From positions 538,191 to 602,190 of the forward strand of contig NZ_LR130844.1 of assembly GCF_900626155.1 (NCBI RefSeq): a DNA stretch of 64,000 nt, written 5' to 3'. Shown here in pieces: positions 1 to 9,848 of this stretch. A program made the translations under genes and the position numbers. Under the pieces are notes generated by a model that was not told the DNA's origin, did no database searches, and worked only from the letters and a program-made list of their open reading frames with translations. The DNA comes from Anaerococcus vaginimassiliensis (GTDB lineage Bacteria > Bacillota > Clostridia > Tissierellales > Peptoniphilaceae). How positions within the stretch are numbered: position 1 is the stretch's first letter; the number at the start of each line of letters is the position of its first letter.

Positions 1-30
1 GCAAGCATAGCCTCATAATTTAAAAAGCTA

Positions 31-66
31 AAAGACGGAAACAATTTAACTCGTTCCCGTCTTTTT
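31..66. terminator. Terminator at the end of the lac/GalNAc operon
   Basis: An imperfect inverted repeat with arms around AAAGACGG and CCGTCTTT is followed by T-runs in both directions. It lies just past the lacD stop codon, so it should end the long minus-strand operon and may also stop plus-strand transcription entering from the left. Confidence 0.7.
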
Positions 67-73
67 ATTTGTC

Positions 74-1057
74 TTAGTCTTCTATTTTTTCAAAAACAGA
101 GTGTGCTGTTTCTTTTAGAACTTCATTTAATTTTTCTATGTTTTCTTTTCCTGTTGATTCTAGCCATTTTTTAGCTTCGTCTTGGTCTTTACCGAATATA
201 TCTACTGAATCTTTCCATGTAGCTCTACCACATAAAACTCCGTTGAAGTTTGAATCAGCTTCTTTAGCAAGTCTTAGAGTTTCTTGGAAGATTTCTGCAC
301 TTACTCCACCTGATAAGAATATAAATGGCAAGTTTGTTGATTCAGATTGTTCTTTGAAGTATCCTATAGCTTCATCTCTTGTATAAACTGGATTTTCTTT
401 GCCAATTCCTTCTACAAAGTTCATGTTTGTTGGTGTTTCTACCTTTAGAACATCTACCTTGTATCTAGGATCAGAGAATTCTTTCATAGCTGTGTTTACC
501 TTGTTTGGTCTAACCTTAGCGTATTCTTCTCCCTTTTCAGAATCCATATTTCTATCGTAAGTGATGATTTCTAAGAAATGTGGTAAACCTAATCCTTCAC
601 ATTCATAGCCAACTCTTTCTACCCAAGCTCTCTTGATGTCGTTTGTTTTTTCATCATCGTCGCAATCATAATAAAGAAGTGTTTTAATTGCGTTAGCTCC
701 CATTTCTTTAGCTCTTAACACACTCATAAAGTCGATTAGACGTGGAAGTCTGCCTTCGTCATATTCGTCATATCCTGTTTGCTCATAGCTTAGGATAAGT
801 CCAACATTTTTTGCCTTAGCTGTAATTCCTTTTTCTCCATAAATTGGGTCAAGTAGGATTGATGAAGCATATGGTGTAAGTTCTTTAGAAACTAACTCCT
901 TGTAAGCTCCAATTCCTTCTACATTGTTTAGGTCAGGGTTAGCCTTATCCATCATTTTTTCCATAGATCCTCTTTGATCTATTGCAAGAGCTGCTATAGC
1001 TCCATCTTCGTTTACTAATTGTTTAAGGTTTTCTAGTTTTTCTTGTGAAATTTTCAT
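74..1057 (-). CDS. lacD: Tagatose 1,6-diphosphate aldolase
   Basis: This 327-residue protein matches LacD, the class I aldolase that splits tagatose-1,6-bisphosphate into dihydroxyacetone phosphate and glyceraldehyde-3-phosphate in the cytoplasm. Length and the start MKISQEKLENLKQL are typical, and the segment DVLKVETPTN near residue 205 carries the Schiff-base lysine expected for the family. It is the last gene of the operon and overlaps the lacC stop by 4 bp, so the two are probably translationally coupled. It serves both the lactose/galactose and the galactosamine branches encoded upstream. Confidence 0.95.
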   Translation of the reverse strand: MKISQEKLENLKQLVNEDGAIAALAIDQRGSMEKMMDKANPDLNNVEGIGAYKELVSKELTPYASSILLDPIYGEKGITAKAKNVGLILSYEQTGYDEYDEGRLPRLIDFMSVLRAKEMGANAIKTLLYYDCDDDEKTNDIKRAWVERVGYECEGLGLPHFLEIITYDRNMDSEKGEEYAKVRPNKVNTAMKEFSDPRYKVDVLKVETPTNMNFVEGIGKENPVYTRDEAIGYFKEQSESTNLPFIFLSGGVSAEIFQETLRLAKEADSNFNGVLCGRATWKDSVDIFGKDQDEAKKWLESTGKENIEKLNEVLKETAHSVFEKIED

Positions 1058-1983
1058 TTGTATTCCTCTACTTTTATTTTCTCAAAATATTCGTCAAACT
1101 TATCCATTTCAATGTGGGCAATCTCTTCTGTTAAAACATTCAAAAGTCCACATGTCATTGATGTTTTTATAGCATCTACATCTTCTTCGTTCTTATCTAT
1201 AGCAAATAAAGCTCCAGCAAGGGAAGAATCTCCACTTCCTACAGGATTAATTGCATCAACCTTTGGAACAATCGCATTGTAGATTCTATCATCTACCTTT
1301 ACTATGGCTCCATCTTTTCCCATTGATACAATTATATACTTAATATCCTTGAAAGGTTCTTCTAATAGAATATCTTTAAGTTCACTTTTTTCTATCTTCC
1401 TTCCAAGAACATCTCCTATTTCTGTCTCGTTAGGTTTGATTAAGTCAGGCTTTACATCTGCATTAATCATATCTTTTAGGGTTTGTCCAGATGTATCTAC
1501 TGATACAAACTTGTTATTGTCCTTGGCAAACTTTATTATTTTCTTGTAAAATTCACTAGTAAGTCCCTTTGGCAAAGATCCAGAGATATTTATCACAGAG
1601 CAGCCTTCACTAATTTTTGAAAGACTATCTAAGAATTTCTCTTCTTCTTTGGCACTTATACTAGGACCTGCTTCCAAAATTTCAGTTTGCTTTCCTTCAT
1701 GAATGATTGCTATACAATTTCTTGTTTCGCCATCAACTTTTACAAATCTTGCTTGATGACCTCTTTTTTCAAGGTCTTCTTCTATATATTCTCCGAGTTT
1801 ACCGCCGACAAATCCAGAATGAACCGGACTTGCTCCCAACTCTTTTAGGACATATCCAACATGGATGCCCTTGCCTCCTGCGTGTTTGTTAACGTCAGAT
1901 GTTCTTGTAACATCGTCTATATTTAGTTTATCCAGCTGATAAGCTACATCTACAGAAGGATTTGCTGTAATTGTTAATATCAT
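1054..1983 (-). CDS. lacC: Tagatose-6-phosphate kinase
   Basis: A 309-residue PfkB-family sugar kinase. The N-terminal glycine motif (HAGGKGIHVG, about residues 33-42) and the C-terminal signature GSGDSSLAGALFA (about 249-261, with the catalytic Asp) are intact. In the tagatose pathway it phosphorylates tagatose-6-phosphate to the 1,6-bisphosphate that LacD cleaves. It overlaps nagA upstream and lacD downstream by 4 bp each, which points to a tightly coupled nagA-lacC-lacD unit. The close relative 1-phosphofructokinase (FruK) is less likely, given the adjacent lacD. Confidence 0.92.
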   Translation of the reverse strand: MILTITANPSVDVAYQLDKLNIDDVTRTSDVNKHAGGKGIHVGYVLKELGASPVHSGFVGGKLGEYIEEDLEKRGHQARFVKVDGETRNCIAIIHEGKQTEILEAGPSISAKEEEKFLDSLSKISEGCSVINISGSLPKGLTSEFYKKIIKFAKDNNKFVSVDTSGQTLKDMINADVKPDLIKPNETEIGDVLGRKIEKSELKDILLEEPFKDIKYIIVSMGKDGAIVKVDDRIYNAIVPKVDAINPVGSGDSSLAGALFAIDKNEEDVDAIKTSMTCGLLNVLTEEIAHIEMDKFDEYFEKIKVEEYK

Positions 1984-3107
1984 CCAAAAACTCTCTTCCC
2001 ATTTAAAAATGTTGCCTTAAGATCTAAATTCTCATCTAAAACTATAAAATCAGCGTCGTATCCTTCGTGAAGTTTACCGCAAACATTATCTATACCAAGA
2101 GATTTTGCTGGCACAAGACTTGCCATTTGAATAGCTTCAAATACATCTGCTATCTCCCACTCTACGACATTTTTAACTGCTTCTTTTAATCTTAGAATTG
2201 ATCCTGCAAGGTTACCGCTATCTTTTAGTCTTGCTGTGCCGTCTTTTACAATTACAGGGAACTCTCCAAGCTTATAATCTCCTTCAGGCATGCCACCTGC
2301 TGACATACAATCTGTAATAAGTGCAATTCTATCTCTACCCTTGGCATTCATAAGGATATTTGCTGCATTTGGATTTACATGGTGGCCATCACAAATTAGC
2401 TCTCCATATGAATCTGTACTCATGGCAGCTCCAACCATACCAGGATTTCTATGATGAAGTCCGCTCATACCATTATAAACATGGACAAAGATATTAGCTC
2501 CTGCATCAACTGCGTCTACAGCCTCATCAAAGCTTGCATCTGAATGTCCCAAGGCAACTCTTACTCCCATAGCATTTGCTTCTTTTATAAAGTCAATTGC
2601 TCCTTCTCTTTCTGGAGCTATGGCAATTTTATTTACTAAGCCATCTGATAGCTCTTTCCATTTTTTAAGTTTCTCTATATCAGGATCTGACATATATGAT
2701 GCGTTTTGAGCACCCTTGTATTTTTCTGTGAAGAATGGTCCTTCCAAGAATATTCCCCTAACCTTGGCACCTGTAACTGATTTATATTCGTCACCAATCA
2801 CCTTGCAAGCTTCATTTAGCTTTTCTGTTGAATCTGTTAGGGTTGTTGGCAAAAAGCTTGTAACTCCACACTCCAAAATACCTTTGGATATTTCATCTAA
2901 GTAGCCTTTTTTACAATCCATTATATCCTTGCCACCATAACCATGAATGTGAGTATCAACAAGGCCTGGAGCGATAATTTCTCCCAAGTCTTCGTATTCT
3001 TCTACTTCCTTTTTGGAAAATGATTTAATCTTGCCATCTTCTACTTCCATGTAACAGTTTTCTAAAATCCTATCTTCTAATACTATATACTTTGCAAAAT
3101 AATGCAT
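1980..3107 (-). CDS. nagA: N-acetyl-hexosamine-6-phosphate deacetylase
   Basis: A 375-residue amidohydrolase of the NagA family. Visible metal and catalytic elements are HIHGYGG (about 53-59), LEGPFF (about 121-126), GHSDAS (about 187) and ITDCMSAGG (about 264-272, with the catalytic Asp). NagA enzymes remove the acetyl group from GlcNAc-6-phosphate or GalNAc-6-phosphate. Next to agaS, lacC and lacD, the likely substrate is GalNAc-6-phosphate (AgaA role), but sequence alone does not separate the two. It ends in a 4-bp overlap with lacC. Confidence 0.9.
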   Translation of the reverse strand: MHYFAKYIVLEDRILENCYMEVEDGKIKSFSKKEVEEYEDLGEIIAPGLVDTHIHGYGGKDIMDCKKGYLDEISKGILECGVTSFLPTTLTDSTEKLNEACKVIGDEYKSVTGAKVRGIFLEGPFFTEKYKGAQNASYMSDPDIEKLKKWKELSDGLVNKIAIAPEREGAIDFIKEANAMGVRVALGHSDASFDEAVDAVDAGANIFVHVYNGMSGLHHRNPGMVGAAMSTDSYGELICDGHHVNPNAANILMNAKGRDRIALITDCMSAGGMPEGDYKLGEFPVIVKDGTARLKDSGNLAGSILRLKEAVKNVVEWEIADVFEAIQMASLVPAKSLGIDNVCGKLHEGYDADFIVLDENLDLKATFLNGKRVFG

Positions 3108-3121
3108 TTTATCTCCTTAGT

Positions 3122-3823
3122 TTATCTCGGATTATAACTTGTTTCATAATAGAACCTATCTCCTCTGGCATAAGAGATAGTATATTCTATCAAATTGTCA
3201 TCAAAATCATAGCTTTTTCTAATAACCTTAAGACTGGGTGAGTCTATTCTCTGATCTAAGAAATCGGCAATTTTCTTTGTAAGATTTGCCACTGAAAATC
3301 TTTCCTTTACTGTAAATATCTTTGCGTTTGCCTCTTCAAATATCTCGTACAGAGGTTTTTTTGCTACTAATTCTTTGGATATATTTCTAAATCTTTCATA
3401 TGGGATAAAGCTTGTCTCATACATCATTGGCTCATCATCAGCAAGCCTAAGTCTGATGATTTCTATAACCAAGTCCATTTTGTTTATACCCATAGTCTTA
3501 GCTAAATCCTTACTTGCCTTTTTCACTCTAAAATCAATTATCTTAGATGTTGGGCTCATGCCCCTAAGCTTTGTTCTTTGAGTAAAAGAATAATAATTTG
3601 ATAGGTTATCCTTTAAATCATCCTTGCCAGTAACAAAACTTCCCTTTCCTTGAATCTGAAAAATTAGTCCGTCGTTGACCAACTGACCTATAGCGTTTCT
3701 TATAGTAGTTCTACTTACGCCATAGTCTTTGCAAAGTTGCCTTTCCGAAGGAATCTTGTCTCCTTTTTCCATAGTAGATATTTTTTCAGTAATATCCTTA
3801 ACTATTTCTGAATAAAGACTCAT
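3122..3823 (-). CDS. GntR-family regulator with UTRA ligand domain
   Basis: This 233-residue protein has an N-terminal winged helix typical of GntR regulators (KGDKIPSERQLCKDYGVSRT at about 20-39) and a C-terminal UTRA domain of the kind that binds sugar phosphates. It lies between agaS and nagA with gaps of 6 and 14 bp, so it is cotranscribed with the genes it presumably controls. Relatives such as NagR/YvoA and AgaR2-type proteins respond to hexosamine phosphates; control of the GalNAc branch is an inference from position. Confidence 0.9.
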   Translation of the reverse strand: MSLYSEIVKDITEKISTMEKGDKIPSERQLCKDYGVSRTTIRNAIGQLVNDGLIFQIQGKGSFVTGKDDLKDNLSNYYSFTQRTKLRGMSPTSKIIDFRVKKASKDLAKTMGINKMDLVIEIIRLRLADDEPMMYETSFIPYERFRNISKELVAKKPLYEIFEEANAKIFTVKERFSVANLTKKIADFLDQRIDSPSLKVIRKSYDFDDNLIEYTISYARGDRFYYETSYNPR

Positions 3824-3829
3824 AATACC

Positions 3830-5008
3830 CTACTTGTTATATTCGTGGATACTTACACCCTTTACAACCCTGTTTACAGTTTGTGACTTAGATGGGTTAT
3901 CCGGAGTATTTCCCACTCTAAGGGCTGTAATTAAACTTATAAGTTGCGCTACTATCGCATATAAAACTGCTAGGTATCCATCATCGACACCATCTATATC
4001 GTAGATGAGTTTTTCATAAGATCCGCTAACTTCCTCGTTTGCTACAGCTATTACCTTTTTTGCTATCCCGTCTAGGTATATCTCATCTAAAATATCAGTA
4101 TCGTATTTTCTAGTGTAAGGATTGTTTGAGATAAAGGATACTACCAGTGTGTTTTTATCTATGAAAGATTTTGGACCATGTCTAAAGCCCATGCTTGATT
4201 CATACATGCTAGAAACACTTCCTGCAGTAAGCTCCAACACCTTTAGTCTAGCCTCGTTAGTTAGCTTATACAAAGGTCCACTTCCAAGATAAATAATTCT
4301 ATCAAAATCAAAATCTACTAAGTTTTCAATATTTTCTCTATCTTCTAGGATTTTTCTCCCTGCATCAGAAATCTTACTTACAATTTCTTTTTTATTAGAA
4401 TTTGTCTTATCAAATATAAGTAAACTTGTCAAAAGCATGGATGTAAAAGAGCTTGTCATTGCAAATCCCTTGTCATTTGTACCGTCTGGTTCGATAAAGA
4501 CATAGGCGTTTTCATCATCATAAAGCTTTTGGGCAAGCTTGCCATCCTCAGCACAAGTTATAGCTAGATTGTAGCAATCATCTACCAAATCTTCCATAAG
4601 CTCTACTGCAGCTAGAGACTCTGGTGAATTTCCACTTCTAGCAAAAGAAACTAGCAAGACCTTCTCGTCCTTTTTAAAATGAAGGTAAGGAGCAGAGACA
4701 AGATCTGTAGTTGCGATTGACTCAAACTCAAAATCTCCATTAGCTTTCAAATATTCCTTGGCTATATTTCCAACATACTCGCTTGTGCCAGCACCTGTAA
4801 ATATAACCTTGCTATCTTTAACCTTTTCTAAGAATTTACTAATATCTTCTTTTCTTTTTTCGTACAAGTCATAAACAAGCTCCCAAATATTAGCTTGTTG
4901 TAAAATTTCGCTATAAGTATTTATAGCATCATTTTTATTAATATAATCTAAATCTAAAAACATTTGAACCTCCAACTGGTAACTACCACTTCCATTATAT
5001 TCTTTCAT
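3830..5008 (-). CDS. agaS: Galactosamine-6-phosphate deaminase/isomerase (SIS domain, AgaS)
   Basis: A 392-residue protein with two SIS sugar-isomerase domains. Phosphosugar-binding features include FTGAGTSEYVGN (about 70-81) and SFARSGNSPES (about 121-131). AgaS converts galactosamine-6-phosphate to tagatose-6-phosphate plus ammonia. The following nagA and lacC-lacD provide the step before and the two steps after, which supports this role over the SIS domain of glucosamine synthase (there is no glutaminase domain). It lies 6 bp upstream of the GntR gene. Confidence 0.9.
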   Translation of the reverse strand: MKEYNGSGSYQLEVQMFLDLDYINKNDAINTYSEILQQANIWELVYDLYEKRKEDISKFLEKVKDSKVIFTGAGTSEYVGNIAKEYLKANGDFEFESIATTDLVSAPYLHFKKDEKVLLVSFARSGNSPESLAAVELMEDLVDDCYNLAITCAEDGKLAQKLYDDENAYVFIEPDGTNDKGFAMTSSFTSMLLTSLLIFDKTNSNKKEIVSKISDAGRKILEDRENIENLVDFDFDRIIYLGSGPLYKLTNEARLKVLELTAGSVSSMYESSMGFRHGPKSFIDKNTLVVSFISNNPYTRKYDTDILDEIYLDGIAKKVIAVANEEVSGSYEKLIYDIDGVDDGYLAVLYAIVAQLISLITALRVGNTPDNPSKSQTVNRVVKGVSIHEYNK

Positions 5009-5041
5009 TTTCCTTAGTCAACTACAGATTCTAATGTTCTC

Positions 5042-5797
5042 TTAGATTTTATAAATTAAGTTAGTAAATTTTTCAATATCTTTTTTGCCCTTGTTACTTA
5101 TCTCATCATCACTTATTACATCAGCATTTTCTATCTTATAAAACCCATAGAAATCCTCAACGCCAATCTTAGATGAATCGGCAATTAGATATGCCCTGTT
5201 CGAATTATCTAATATCTTAGCCTGAAGTATGCCTTCATCCACACTGTAAGTATAGGCAAGACCATCGTGAATGCCATTTACACCGATAAAGGCCATAGAG
5301 AACTTGAGCTTTTCAATAACATCTATTGCGAGGCTTCCAACAAAGGCTCCTGTAATCTCCCTAAATTCTCCTCCTATTAGAAATACTCTTACTGCCCTTA
5401 AGTTTTTAAGCTTTTCAAATAAGTACAAGGAGTTTGTGTAAATATTACACTTTTTGTTAGACAAGTAGGTGCTAACATATTCTATAGTCGTCCCTGCACC
5501 TAGGAATATATTTTCATCACTATCAATAAGAGATGCTATAATTTGAGCTATATACTCTTTCTTTTCTTTGTTTTTATAAATTTTTTCTTCATTGGAAAAT
5601 TCTCTAGGCAAAGCCTTATCCAAGCTCTTTGCCCCACCGTGAACTCTAAGAAGGAGGTTTTGATCCTCAAGCTCCTTTAGATCACGTCTTATAGTCATAT
5701 CTGTTACATTTAGAATATTTGTAAGAGTCGAAACTTGAATTATTCCGTCTTTTTCTAATTTGTCTAGTATTATTTCGTGTCGTTCTTCTTTTAACAT
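5042..5797 (-). CDS. lacR: DeoR-family repressor of the lactose cluster
   Basis: A DeoR-type regulator. The N-terminal helix-turn-helix (about residues 6-57 of the chosen frame, with VTDMTIRRDLKELE) precedes a phosphosugar-sensing isomerase-like domain containing FLGAGTT. The start at 5797 (protein MLKEERHE...) is preferred because AAAGGA lies 7 nt upstream; a longer in-frame start at 5827 has no such site. LacR repressors of this family are relieved by tagatose-6-phosphate. The gene sits between lacG and agaS, so it could control both halves of the cluster. Confidence 0.85.
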   Translation of the reverse strand: MLKEERHEIILDKLEKDGIIQVSTLTNILNVTDMTIRRDLKELEDQNLLLRVHGGAKSLDKALPREFSNEEKIYKNKEKKEYIAQIIASLIDSDENIFLGAGTTIEYVSTYLSNKKCNIYTNSLYLFEKLKNLRAVRVFLIGGEFREITGAFVGSLAIDVIEKLKFSMAFIGVNGIHDGLAYTYSVDEGILQAKILDNSNRAYLIADSSKIGVEDFYGFYKIENADVISDDEISNKGKKDIEKFTNLIYKI

Positions 5798-5811
5798 AGC
5801 TATTTCCTTTA

Positions 5812-5836
5812 ATAAAAATAGCGTCATTGAGACGCT
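5812..5836 (-). terminator. Hairpin between lacG and lacR
   Basis: On the minus strand, AGCGTC and GACGCT form a stem with a 5-nt loop, followed by ATTTTTATT. It could end part of the transcription coming from lacG. A TATAAT (5843-5848) lies just upstream, so lacR may also start here, with the hairpin at its 5' end. Confidence 0.5.
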
Positions 5837-5858
5837 ACCTTTATTATACTCGAATTAA

Positions 5859-7259
5859 CTACTTTAGTTCTTTACTTTCTGATAATTCCTTCCACCAGTA
5901 AGCACTCTTCTTTGGATATCTCTTTTGTGTTTTGAAATCTACAAAGAAGAAACCGTATCTCTTATTATAACCGTTTGACCAACTAAACATATCCATCAGA
6001 CTCCATAAGAAGTAGCCTTTTACGTTAGCGCCATTTTCGTTGGCTTTCAATACAGCTTCTAAGTGTTTAGATACATAGTCAATTCTTGCATCATCTTCTA
6101 CGGTATTATTTTCGTTAAGTTCTTCCTTAATACCTATACCGTTTTCTGTGATATATATTTTCCTACAATTTTCGTATTGAGAAACTCTCATGATCATATC
6201 ATATAGACCCTTAGGATATATTGACCAATCCCAATCGGTCTTTGGTATATCATCTCTTTTTACTTCTTCGCCCATTCCTTTTAGACGGCTTTCAAAGGTT
6301 CCTTTATCACCAGTACCGTTGTGGTGGTGAACATTTTCACCCTTGTATTCTTTCATCCAGTGAGCTTGGTAAGAGTTAATACCCAAGAAGTCGATTTTTG
6401 GAGCTGCTTTTTTCATTTCTTCCAAATCTTTTTCACCTGGTTTAAATTCATCAAATCCATTGACTTTCAATATATAGTTAACTCTATCCAAGGTTTCTTT
6501 AGTATATTCACCAAGTAATACTGATTCTATAGCCAAGCCATTTGCTATTGCATCATATCTTTTGGCAGCTTCTATATTTTCTTCATTATCATCTATTGAA
6601 TAGTAAGTTTCTAGGGAATGGATTACTCCCATTTCTCCTTCTTTGCCGCTATCTTTGAAGTGGTTTAATACTCTTGCGTGTGCTGTGAGCATACCGTGAA
6701 TATTTGAAACAGTTTTGTTAAATTGGTATTTTTCTCCTGGAGGAAATGTTCCTGTAACAAATTGGTTAACTGACCAAGGCCATATTTCATTAAATGTTGC
6801 CCATTTTTTGACTTCTGTAAATTCATCTAAGCAGAACTTAGCATATTCCACAAAATAATCTTCTACTTCTTTGTTAGAAAAATCTCCGTCTTTGTTAAAT
6901 AGGTATGGAGTATCAAAATGGTGAAGTGTTACATAAGGTTCAACACCATTGTCAATCGCATATTTGAAAAGCTCATGATAGTGATCTACACCTTGTTTAT
7001 TAACTTCTCCATATCCTTTAGGGAATATTCTTGTCCAAGCTATAGATATTCTTATTCCGTTTATGCCGAATTTTACGCAATTATCTATATCTTCCTTGTA
7101 CTTATGATAAAAGTCACTGGCTGGATCTGGGTTATATCCATTTGTTTCATCATAATATACATCCCAACAAACTAGGCCTTTTCCATCTTCCTTAGTAGCT
7201 CCTTCGCATTGGTAAGCTGCTGTAGCTCCTCCAAATACAAAATCATCAGAAAATCTCAT
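5859..7259 (-). CDS. lacG: 6-phospho-beta-galactosidase (GH1)
   Basis: A 466-residue GH1 enzyme of the usual LacG length. The acid/base motif TFNEIWPWS (about 157-165) and nucleophile motif YITENGIG (about 371-378) are intact. It hydrolyses lactose-6-phosphate, delivered by LacEF, to glucose and galactose-6-phosphate in the cytoplasm. The adjacent lacE and the lacAB genes favour LacG over a 6-phospho-beta-glucosidase. It lies 8 bp downstream of lacE. Confidence 0.93.
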   Translation of the reverse strand: MRFSDDFVFGGATAAYQCEGATKEDGKGLVCWDVYYDETNGYNPDPASDFYHKYKEDIDNCVKFGINGIRISIAWTRIFPKGYGEVNKQGVDHYHELFKYAIDNGVEPYVTLHHFDTPYLFNKDGDFSNKEVEDYFVEYAKFCLDEFTEVKKWATFNEIWPWSVNQFVTGTFPPGEKYQFNKTVSNIHGMLTAHARVLNHFKDSGKEGEMGVIHSLETYYSIDDNEENIEAAKRYDAIANGLAIESVLLGEYTKETLDRVNYILKVNGFDEFKPGEKDLEEMKKAAPKIDFLGINSYQAHWMKEYKGENVHHHNGTGDKGTFESRLKGMGEEVKRDDIPKTDWDWSIYPKGLYDMIMRVSQYENCRKIYITENGIGIKEELNENNTVEDDARIDYVSKHLEAVLKANENGANVKGYFLWSLMDMFSWSNGYNKRYGFFFVDFKTQKRYPKKSAYWWKELSESKELK

Positions 7260-7267
7260 AATTACTC

Positions 7268-8929
7268 CTATTCATCCATTTTGCTTAGAATAAACTTGAC
7301 TGCTCCGTCTGGATCTCTAGTCAAATCAATATATTCTTTTCCGCCTGTCTTAACTAACTTGTTTCCTATTCTATCTGTATCTTGTTTTATATCTTCGTAA
7401 TAGTTTGCAACTTGTGGTGCCAAAACTACTACATCAAATTTTGGTAATATATCGTGGTGAGAACCATAGCTTCCTGCTGCTGCATGAACTTTCGCTCCAG
7501 ATTCTTCTGCACCTTCATTTAGTGCATTTGCTAATAGACCGCTTGTTCCACCACCAGCACATAATACTAAGACGTTTGTGATTTTCTCACTTGCCTTACT
7601 CTTTTCGAGTAGGTTTTCGTCTATTCCTTCTGCTTCTTCTTCTAATTCTAGTAACTCTTCCTCTTCTTTTTCTTTTTCAAGGATTTGTTTATCATAAACT
7701 TTGAAGAATGGATAGTATATTAATACGTCAACTGCTATAATTATTGCCATCATCAACAATGATAATGGAGCAAAACCTGTTGATATGAAAGCACCAATTG
7801 GTCCTGGTGTTGTCCAAGGCATTTGTGCTACCATTGAGTTCATTCCCAAAACTTCTACGAAAAATTTAAATATCCAAACATTAAGTATTGGAGCCACGAT
7901 AAATGGTATCATGAACACTGGGTTTAGAATCAATGGACCACCGAATAAGATTGGCTCATTTACACCAAATGATGTTGGTACTACTGCAGCTCTACCTACT
8001 GCTTTGTTTTGTTTTGATTTAGCTAACCACATGAACATAAATGGTACTACGAAAGTTGCTCCTGTACCTCCAAGAGTTGCTATAAACTCTCCTGTATTTG
8101 GAGTAACTATTGCCGTTGCGTGTTGACCAGCTTGAAAAGCTGCGATATTGTTTGCTTGGTTAATATAAGCAATAGCATTTATTGCTGGGTTTACTATTGA
8201 TGGTCCGTGGATTCCTATAAACCAGAAAAATGCCATAGCTCCGTATATCAAAGCTGTTCCTCCCCAGCTATCTGCAGCTGAGAATAGTGGTTGGATAAGA
8301 ACTATTATAGCTTCTGCTAAACTTGTTCCTACAAATTTTCTGATTATCATATCTATAATCCAGAAACATAATAGAGATAGACCGAAAGGAATAATATCTT
8401 TAAATGCTTGAGAAATATTTGGTGGTACTTCCTTAGGCATTTTTATTGTTAGATTCCTCTTTATACTAGCCTTGTAAATATTACCAGCTATAAATGTTGA
8501 GATAAATGCAGCTATAAGTCCTGTTGAACCTAGGTAAGAATTAGTTATTCCACCTTCAATAAAGTCAACAGATAAGAACATAAATCCAACTAGTGATGCA
8601 AACATAACAGAAGTTGCATTTATTTGATTATCTACTGGCATCTCTCTATTTAAAGCACCGGTAAAGTGTTTTGCTGTTGTAATTGACATAACCAAACCCA
8701 ATAGTCCCATTGATAGGTTGTAAGGTTTAGTTAGAATTGCCTCCATATTTTCTGACCAATAAAATCCAAAAATATTTGGAATATAAGCCACTAATAGAAA
8801 CAATGATGAGAAGATTACTATAGGCATAGTTTCCATGAAACCATCTTTTATAGCAACCATGTATTTATTTCTTGAAAGTTTTTCAAAAAACGGTGTTATT
8901 TTTTCAATCCCTTTTAGTATCGCATCCAT
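7268..8929 (-). CDS. lacE: Lactose-specific PTS permease, EIICB
   Basis: A 553-residue fusion of a membrane EIIC domain (about residues 1-410, several hydrophobic helices) and a cytoplasmic EIIB domain. EIIB starts near residue 452 with VLVLCAGGGTSG, whose cysteine is the phosphorylation site. An acidic linker (about 415-440) joins the two. It imports and phosphorylates lactose with LacF. Its position directly between lacF and lacG supports lactose specificity. Confidence 0.94.
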   Translation of the reverse strand: MDAILKGIEKITPFFEKLSRNKYMVAIKDGFMETMPIVIFSSLFLLVAYIPNIFGFYWSENMEAILTKPYNLSMGLLGLVMSITTAKHFTGALNREMPVDNQINATSVMFASLVGFMFLSVDFIEGGITNSYLGSTGLIAAFISTFIAGNIYKASIKRNLTIKMPKEVPPNISQAFKDIIPFGLSLLCFWIIDMIIRKFVGTSLAEAIIVLIQPLFSAADSWGGTALIYGAMAFFWFIGIHGPSIVNPAINAIAYINQANNIAAFQAGQHATAIVTPNTGEFIATLGGTGATFVVPFMFMWLAKSKQNKAVGRAAVVPTSFGVNEPILFGGPLILNPVFMIPFIVAPILNVWIFKFFVEVLGMNSMVAQMPWTTPGPIGAFISTGFAPLSLLMMAIIIAVDVLIYYPFFKVYDKQILEKEKEEEELLELEEEAEGIDENLLEKSKASEKITNVLVLCAGGGTSGLLANALNEGAEESGAKVHAAAGSYGSHHDILPKFDVVVLAPQVANYYEDIKQDTDRIGNKLVKTGGKEYIDLTRDPDGAVKFILSKMDE

Positions 8930-8950
8930 AAGCTCCTCCGATAAGCTGAC

Positions 8951-9274
8951 CTACTTTTTATAAATATTGATTAAATCATAAATGATATCTTTTAGTAAGA
9001 TTGTTGTCATCAAGTGGTCTTGGGCATGGATCATGATGATTCCAATGTCTAAATCCTTACCTTGTGCATCTAAAGCTAACATTTCTGTTTGTTTAGCATG
9101 AGCTAAGTTAAGGTTTTCTTGAGCAGCTTGAATTTTTTCTTCTAATCCATCAAACTTGCCGTTTCTTGCATCTTTTAATGCTTCAAGCAAGCTGCTCCTT
9201 GCATCTCCAGAGTATGCAACAATTTCAAAACCTAGCATACCAATATCTCTTCTTGACATTTCCTTATCTGACAT
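8951..9274 (-). CDS. lacF: Lactose-specific PTS EIIA component
   Basis: A 107-residue EIIA of the lactose/cellobiose class, a small helical protein forming trimers. The phosphorylated histidine is expected in HAQDHLMTTILL near the C-terminus (about 82-93). It passes phosphate from HPr to the EIIB domain of LacE, encoded 21 bp downstream. Confidence 0.93.
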   Translation of the reverse strand: MSDKEMSRRDIGMLGFEIVAYSGDARSSLLEALKDARNGKFDGLEEKIQAAQENLNLAHAKQTEMLALDAQGKDLDIGIIMIHAQDHLMTTILLKDIIYDLINIYKK

Positions 9275-9308
9275 AATTTCCTCCTTATATTTTAAATTTA
9301 TAAATCAC

Positions 9309-9839
9309 TTAATCGTGATATTCTCCCCTATCCCATTTCTCGATGAATTCATCAAAGAATTTTTCGTTAGACACTTGGTCTTTTTCATCGTCTTTGTATT
9401 TTTCTTCGATTGCCATTAGTTTTTCAATTATCTTATCTTTTTCTTCTGTTGGTTCATATTCTGTATTGATGAATGAATCAACTATTTCAAAAGCAAGGTC
9501 TCTTCCGACAATCATTCCACCAAAGGATATTACGTTTGCGTTTAGGTCTCTTTTTGCATGGATTGCTGTCGCACAATCTCTAACAAGAGCGCAACGTGTA
9601 CCAAAAGCTTTGTTTACAGATGTTGATATTCCAACCCCTGTTCCGCAAAGTACAACTCCTAGATCACAATCTCCACTCGCTACAAGCTCTCCTACCTTTT
9701 TACCAAAAATAGGATAGTGTGTTCTTGTATTATCGTAAGTTCCAACGTCTACCACTTCATGACCAAGACTTTTGAGATGGTCTGAAACTTCCATTTTTAA
9801 ACTTGTAACTATATGGTCACATCCTAATGCTATTTTCAT
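9309..9839 (-). CDS. lacB: Galactose-6-phosphate isomerase subunit LacB
   Basis: A 176-residue member of the RpiB/LacAB family, starting MKIALGCDH and containing the active-site motif [12 protein letters not shown] (about 62-73). LacA and LacB together isomerise galactose-6-phosphate to tagatose-6-phosphate. Typical LacB proteins are about 171 residues, longer than LacA, which agrees with the assignment. lacA lies 9 bp upstream. Confidence 0.93.
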   Translation of the reverse strand: MKIALGCDHIVTSLKMEVSDHLKSLGHEVVDVGTYDNTRTHYPIFGKKVGELVASGDCDLGVVLCGTGVGISTSVNKAFGTRCALVRDCATAIHAKRDLNANVISFGGMIVGRDLAFEIVDSFINTEYEPTEEKDKIIEKLMAIEEKYKDDEKDQVSNEKFFDEFIEKWDRGEYHD

Positions 9840-9848
9840 TCCTACCTC